Assembly: GCF_003173575.1 (NCBI RefSeq)
Contig: NZ_QGNY01000001.1
Location: 124,001 to 188,000 of the forward strand
Reading direction: 5' to 3'
Length of the DNA stretch: 64,000 bases
Source of the DNA: Pedobacter paludis
GTDB taxonomy: Bacteria; Bacteroidota; Bacteroidia; Sphingobacteriales; Sphingobacteriaceae
This document shows positions 59,693 to 64,000 of this stretch, piece after piece. The position numbers were made by a program, and so were the translations under genes. The notes under the pieces were generated by a model, which was not told where the DNA came from, searched no databases, and saw only the letters and a list, made by a program, of their open reading frames with translations. How positions within the stretch are numbered: position 1 is the stretch's first letter; each line of letters starts with the position of its first letter.

Positions 59693-62600
59693 TTAATACC
59701 CAATCACTTCAACCTTACTCTTTCCGCTCTGCTGCTTACTTACCTTAATCTGCACTGGAATTCTTTCGGTCATTTCCTGTACATGGGAAATGACGCCTAC
59801 TTTACGGCCTTGATTGTGTAGCCTTTCCAAAGCATCCATGGCGATATTGAGGGTGTTAGGATCTAAGGAACCAAAACCTTCATCAATAAATAAAGATTCC
59901 ACTTTCATTCGGCTTGATGATAAAGAGGCGAGGCCCAAGGCTAAGGCAAGCGATACCAAAAATGATTCTCCGCCCGAAAGGGAATAGACCGTGCGCACTT
60001 CATCGCCCATATCTTGATCTACTACTTGTAGCCCAAGCGATGTTGGGATGCGTTCAATTTTATATCGACTGGTTAATGAATGCAAGTGGATGTTGGCGTA
60101 GCCCAACAAAACATCTAAGGTGTATTCTTGCGCAATCTGGCGGAATTTTTTACCATCGGCAGAACCGATAATTTCGTTCAGTTTACTCCAGTTTTCTGTA
60201 ATGGCAGCCTGTGCTGTGATTTCTTTTAAAAGGTCGCCGATTTTGTTTTTATGGGCTTCGTTTTGTTGCAGACGGAAACTGTTCTCTCCTTTTTGATATC
60301 TCTTTTTTTCTACTTCTGTTTTGGCAACGGCGTTGAGGACCAAGAGTTCTTCAAGCGGTTGTTCAGTCGCAACATTTTGCAGATGGTTGTCCATCGCTTG
60401 TTTTCGTTCGCTAAGAATGGTCTTCGCTTTGTTTACTTCTTCTTCAATGGTTTGCAATTCCACTCGCTCTGTTTGTATCCAGTCGTTGCTTAAAGCCAAC
60501 AACTCGTGAAGTGATGCAATGCTTAGTGATTGATTGTTCTTTTGATTATAATCGTTGAGCCAATCCTGCATTTTTTGTGCTGCCTTTTGGGCTTCAGCCT
60601 CCAAAGCGCTTAATGTAGCGGTCAATTCTTCTTTTTGGGTATGCGCTTTCGTGCTGTCAATATTTAGTTGTTGCAGGTTGGTTTTAAGTCTTTCCAATTG
60701 TTTTTGCGCTTCATCAATGGCTTGTTTGAGCAAGTTTTCCGTTATTGATACAGGTTGTCCGTCAAATATGGCTTTACGTTGATCAACTAGGTTGAGATAG
60801 ATTTGATGTTGCACCAAGTGAGTTTCGGTTTTTTTATCCGCTTCTATAGCAAGGTTTTTAGCTTGGATTTCCAATTCTTTTAAGGTGGCACTAAGTGCTG
60901 CTTGCTGACGCGTATATTGCTCTAGTTTTTCATTATTTTCTTTCCAGTTGCGGGCAAAGCTCTCAATACGTTCCACAAAAGCTACAGGAGCAATTTTCCA
61001 ATTTGCCATCCAATCTGCGGTTGTAAAGTAAGGTGAAAGCAACTGTGCTACACCATTAAGGTCGGTCTTCGCTTTAGCTTGCTCTTTTGTTTTACTGCTT
61101 TGTTGCTCTTTATAAACAGCTAAGCTGTTCTGAATATCCTTTATTTTGTTGGCAAGATTGTCTGTGTGATCCTTTAGCTGGTCTATCCCGGTTTTGGTTG
61201 TCTCAAGTTGTTGCTTTTTGTCACTATGTGCTTGTAGTTGAGCTATTAAGTCAGTTTGTTTGGTCTTTAGAGCTTTTAAATTTTCTTCGAGCCAATCTGC
61301 TTTTTTGGCATCTGCTATTGAAGCGCTTTCTTTCGAGATATCGAATTTTTCCCAAGCTTGCTTTTTAGCGGCCAATGCCAATTGCTTTGCTTCGATATCT
61401 TCGCTTTGGTTTTGGATAACTTGTTTTAATGTATTGCCCTCTTTTACTAAAGTATCATGTTGGCTATGGCAAAGTAGATAATTTTGCTCTTTTTCTAGAT
61501 AGGATTTTTCCAGTTGGGCCAACACGTTTTCCAATTGTGGATTTTGTGTTACGTAAGGATGGCTGGTGCTGCCACAAACAGGGCAAGGCTCATCGTTAAT
61601 CAAAGCATCCCGAAGTGTTTCTACATTTTCAGCCGATGCCAAGCGAGCTTGCTGTAGCATTTGGTAGGCTGTTTCTTTTTCCACCTTTATAAGTGGCAGC
61701 TGTTGGGTTAAGATGGCTAATGCTTCCTGTTTGGTCTGTTCATCAGCTAGATCTTGTCGTTGCTTGCTGTTTAGGCTTTCTAATTCTGTAAACGCATGAT
61801 AAAAGAGTTGCCAATGAGACTGTGCCTTTATCCCGTTTTCTATTTGTTCCCCAGTTTCGGATTTGGCCAGGTTTATTTGTTCGATAGGGATTGAAAGCAG
61901 TTCCTTAGCTTTGGCTTCGTAGCTTTTCTTTAAGTTCTCCAAACCTGCCGACTGTTGCTTCCAATTATGCTCAATCACCGTCTTTTGATCTTCTTCCGTT
62001 TTGATTTTGTTCTGTAATTGAGTTAGATCTGATTCAGAAGAATGTAAGATGTCTAAAAACTTTTTTGCATCCTGCAGTTTCGATAGTATCAGGTCTTTAT
62101 TTTCGGCAATTGCGCTGCGGTCTATATTTTCTGCCTTCCAGTCGGTAATGGCTTTGATGTTTGTTCCAAGATTTTTGTGTTCTTCCTGCTTAACCGTTAG
62201 TGCTGTAAAATGTTTACTATTTATTGTAGTAGCCTTTTCAGCTTCTTCTTGGAGTTGGTCAACCTGTTGTTTTTTTTCGCCAATTAGTGTATCCAATCTT
62301 TTCGCCTGTTCCAGTAGGGGCAATGCATTGCTTAGCGCTTTATTTTTTACTGTTAGACTATTTTCTGCTGATTCGACTTCGGTTGCTATATCTACTTTTT
62401 GAGCAAGTAGTTTGGTAATGGTTTCTTTTAGTGCTTCAAGAACAGTTGTTTTGTTAGTGTGCTGTTCTTGTGCGTGTTTTAAGGCATCTGCCCAGGTCCT
62501 GGTTTGCTGGGCCTGTTCGGTCATCAGCAATTTTTGTTGGCGTGGCAAAGCCAATGCCTTTGCTTCTGTGAATAACTCTAATGAAGTATAGGCTGTATGG

Positions 62601-63427
62601 TGGGCAATTTGAAACTTGGTAAGCTGCTCTTGCCAGCCAATTGCTGCATTTAGTTGCTCGATGTCCTTTTCCAGCTTAATGATCTGGGTTGTTAAAAGCT
62701 CCTGATCGTCTGATAAGACTTTTAATTCTTCTGCTGTAAGGATAATTATGCCTTCTTTTCTTAGTTCAAGCTCACGAAGCTGCTGATCTTCCAGTTTATA
62801 TTTTTCATAAATCTTTTTGGAGATTTCAGAATAGATATGTGTTCCGGTAAGTTTTTCGAGTAATGAAGATTTTTCGTCTCTATTGGCTTTCATAAAAGCC
62901 GTAAAATCGCCTTGTGCCAATAATACCGATCTGGTAAATTGCTCAAAGTTTAAGCCTACAAGTCGTGAAATCTCGTTTAAGGTTTCCTGCTTTTTGCCGG
63001 GGATATCAAAATTAAGTGTGATGTTTTTTAAGATAATGGAGTCTGATTGCATGCTGCCTTCAGCTTTATTTCTCGCACGGCGCACACTCCAAGTTGCACG
63101 ATAGTATTGGTCGTCAATACCTTTAAAATCTACCTGGGCAAAGCCATCGGATGTGCCGTCACGTAAAATGCTGCGTACATCTCCTTGGCTCAGTGTGCTG
63201 CCTTGTACATCTTTAATTTCTACTCCTGATTCTTTTGCTTGTAGGTATCGTGGTGTTTTGCCATAAAGGGCAAGGCAAAGGGCATCTAATATGGTAGATT
63301 TTCCAGCTCCAGTTGCGCCGGTAATGGCAAATATGCCTGCTGAACATAGGGGCTCAGCTGTAAAATCAATTTCAGTAGTTCCTTCTAATGAAGCCAAATT
63401 TTTGATGCGTATAGCTAATATCTTCAT
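59693..63427 (-). CDS. sbcC: exonuclease subunit SbcC
   Basis: A 1244-residue SMC-like ATPase: Walker A GATGAGKST (37-45), long coiled coils with a zinc hook C615-P-V-C618-G at the apex, then near the C-terminus the signature LSGGESF and Walker B LFIDEGFGSLDP. With SbcD it opens DNA hairpins and trims double-strand ends. Length is normal. The ATG at 63427 lies one base after the sbcD stop codon, so they are one operon. The candidate ABC conflict operon follows after 30 bases and may share the transcript. Confidence 0.95.
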   Translation of the reverse strand: MKILAIRIKNLASLEGTTEIDFTAEPLCSAGIFAITGATGAGKSTILDALCLALYGKTPRYLQAKESGVEIKDVQGSTLSQGDVRSILRDGTSDGFAQVDFKGIDDQYYRATWSVRRARNKAEGSMQSDSIILKNITLNFDIPGKKQETLNEISRLVGLNFEQFTRSVLLAQGDFTAFMKANRDEKSSLLEKLTGTHIYSEISKKIYEKYKLEDQQLRELELRKEGIIILTAEELKVLSDDQELLTTQIIKLEKDIEQLNAAIGWQEQLTKFQIAHHTAYTSLELFTEAKALALPRQQKLLMTEQAQQTRTWADALKHAQEQHTNKTTVLEALKETITKLLAQKVDIATEVESAENSLTVKNKALSNALPLLEQAKRLDTLIGEKKQQVDQLQEEAEKATTINSKHFTALTVKQEEHKNLGTNIKAITDWKAENIDRSAIAENKDLILSKLQDAKKFLDILHSSESDLTQLQNKIKTEEDQKTVIEHNWKQQSAGLENLKKSYEAKAKELLSIPIEQINLAKSETGEQIENGIKAQSHWQLFYHAFTELESLNSKQRQDLADEQTKQEALAILTQQLPLIKVEKETAYQMLQQARLASAENVETLRDALINDEPCPVCGSTSHPYVTQNPQLENVLAQLEKSYLEKEQNYLLCHSQHDTLVKEGNTLKQVIQNQSEDIEAKQLALAAKKQAWEKFDISKESASIADAKKADWLEENLKALKTKQTDLIAQLQAHSDKKQQLETTKTGIDQLKDHTDNLANKIKDIQNSLAVYKEQQSSKTKEQAKAKTDLNGVAQLLSPYFTTADWMANWKIAPVAFVERIESFARNWKENNEKLEQYTRQQAALSATLKELEIQAKNLAIEADKKTETHLVQHQIYLNLVDQRKAIFDGQPVSITENLLKQAIDEAQKQLERLKTNLQQLNIDSTKAHTQKEELTATLSALEAEAQKAAQKMQDWLNDYNQKNNQSLSIASLHELLALSNDWIQTERVELQTIEEEVNKAKTILSERKQAMDNHLQNVATEQPLEELLVLNAVAKTEVEKKRYQKGENSFRLQQNEAHKNKIGDLLKEITAQAAITENWSKLNEIIGSADGKKFRQIAQEYTLDVLLGYANIHLHSLTSRYKIERIPTSLGLQVVDQDMGDEVRTVYSLSGGESFLVSLALALGLASLSSSRMKVESLFIDEGFGSLDPNTLNIAMDALERLHNQGRKVGVISHVQEMTERIPVQIKVSKQQSGKSKVEVIGY

Positions 63428-63428
63428 C

Positions 63429-64000
63429 TTATTCGGCTATTTGGTTTACGTCCTGCGCTACCTTTTGGAAGAGCTGCAGGATTTCGGTTGGCACCTCGGA
63501 ATTGTATCTGGATTGGTATACTTTACCAAATACGTCTATAGGTTGTAGGTCACTTAATTTTTCCGGCGTGATGAATTCTTGCGCTTCTTGTATGGTAGCA
63601 GGGTATTTCACATCAATTTTAGCAAGCCTAACTTTTTTGCCTGCCAATGCAATTTCTATTTTATGGCGCAAGGCAGGTTCGGGCCCTTCGAGCAATATTC
63701 TTAATTCAAGATAAGGGGTTGTTTCTACAGCTGAATCCATCTTAGGTAAGTGTTCTAATAATGCTATCACTTCATGTAGGGGCTGATGGTTTAGAGGAAT
63801 TCTCTGCAATGGCACAAATAGCGGGATTTCTACAGGTTTCAGGTTACTTACTTCTTCTTCAAGATCAAAAACGATAACTTGGTGTTTGTAATGGATTTCT
63901 GAAAAAGACATAGGTAGGGGACTGCCCGAATAACGAATATGCTCTTTTCCGCCAATGCGTTGCGCTTTATGGATGTGGCCTAATGCTACATATTTGATAT
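63429..64000 (-). CDS. sbcD: exonuclease subunit SbcD, 3' part (cut by window edge)
   Basis: The minus-strand frame runs to the window edge at 64000. Its upstream part reads YVALGHIHKAQ, then RYSGSPLPMSFSEI, the metal-binding GHIH and the SGSPxPxSF motifs of SbcD nucleases. The Met at 63911 is internal, so the apparent 160-residue frame is not the true gene. The N-terminal phosphoesterase motifs lie outside the window. SbcD is the Mn2+-dependent nuclease partner of SbcC. Confidence 0.93.
   Translation of the reverse strand, partial: IKYVALGHIHKAQRIGGKEHIRYSGSPLPMSFSEIHYKHQVIVFDLEEEVSNLKPVEIPLFVPLQRIPLNHQPLHEVIALLEHLPKMDSAVETTPYLELRILLEGPEPALRHKIEIALAGKKVRLAKIDVKYPATIQEAQEFITPEKLSDLQPIDVFGKVYQSRYNSEVPTEILQLFQKVAQDVNQIAE

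Noticed and set aside
63429..63911. Stand-alone 160-residue gene starting at 63911
   Set aside because: The frame continues upstream to the window edge with SbcD motifs (GHIH, YSGSPLP), so the Met is internal.
1..64000. CRISPR array, rRNA, complete tRNA, insertion sequence or transposase
   Set aside because: No regularly spaced repeats, rRNA-like stretches, full cloverleaf or transposase motifs were seen by eye on either strand.

Overview
The window looks like chromosomal DNA of a Bacteroidota bacterium, most probably a Sphingobacteriaceae (Pedobacter-like) species. The reasons are the A+T-rich intergenic DNA, several promoters fitting the Bacteroidota -7 pattern TAnnTTTG, a fused CcoN-CcoO oxidase, DUF3570/DUF4266 genes, lysine-rich lipoprotein starts and many membrane-linked AraC and LytTR regulators. 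Genus-level placement is an inference from family content, not a measured similarity.

Layout. 1-2.8 kb: end of a cold-shock gene, a membrane AraC regulator, two small proteins and a DinB-like protein. 2.8-6.6 kb: a MOSC-domain gene whose last ~267 bp is repeated (3 silent mismatches) on the far side of a 2.6-kb insert. The insert carries a frameshifted lipoprotein with a nuclease-like region and a stop/start-overlapping partner that may be its immunity protein. 6.7-21.3 kb: a microaerobic respiration block. It holds a conserved unknown protein, a FixL-like heme-PAS kinase, a response regulator fused to a CRP/FNR-type protein, and a long operon: a lactate-dehydrogenase-N-like protein with a cysteine tail, hemN, ccoI, ccoS, ccoNO, ccoQ, ccoP, ccoG, ccoH and a TauE/UreH-like membrane protein. 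21.4-36.3 kb: mixed metabolism and regulation (alpha-glucan phosphorylase lacking the usual PLP lysine, sterol desaturase family, TetR, SDR, AraC, reductases, a GxGYxYP protein with an adjoining cupin remnant, an FeS-type photolyase, aldo/keto reductase, an ArsR-AHSA1 pair, a PRC-barrel protein). 36.6-43.5 kb: an OmpR-type two-component system with cytochrome b and a VIT1-like transporter, then a second operon of Rieske protein, thioredoxin, ApbE, DUF4266 and DUF3570. Both start regions carry the same CTTCA-N6-CTTCA direct repeat. 43.8-49.2 kb: a LytTR two-component pair, three exported proteins of unknown function, a serine hydrolase and a broken VOC gene, bounded by two tRNA-3'-end-like remnants with terminators. 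49.4-64 kb: a leftward nucleic-acid/defence block containing a 1957-residue transglutaminase-like/DUF4011/helicase/nuclease/DUF3320 protein, a tightly overlapping four-gene operon resembling the ABC-three-component conflict systems, and sbcCD.

How the genes may work together. The FixL-like sensor probably phosphorylates the REC-CRP fusion, which would activate hemN and cco genes at low oxygen. This would merge the FixJ and FixK steps of rhizobia into one protein. The OmpR-type regulator probably controls its own operon and the Rieske/ApbE/DUF3570 operon through the shared repeat, suggesting one envelope redox module. The right-hand block combines DNA-end processing (SbcCD) with two candidate antiphage systems. 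All functions come from motif reading by eye; no database search was run.
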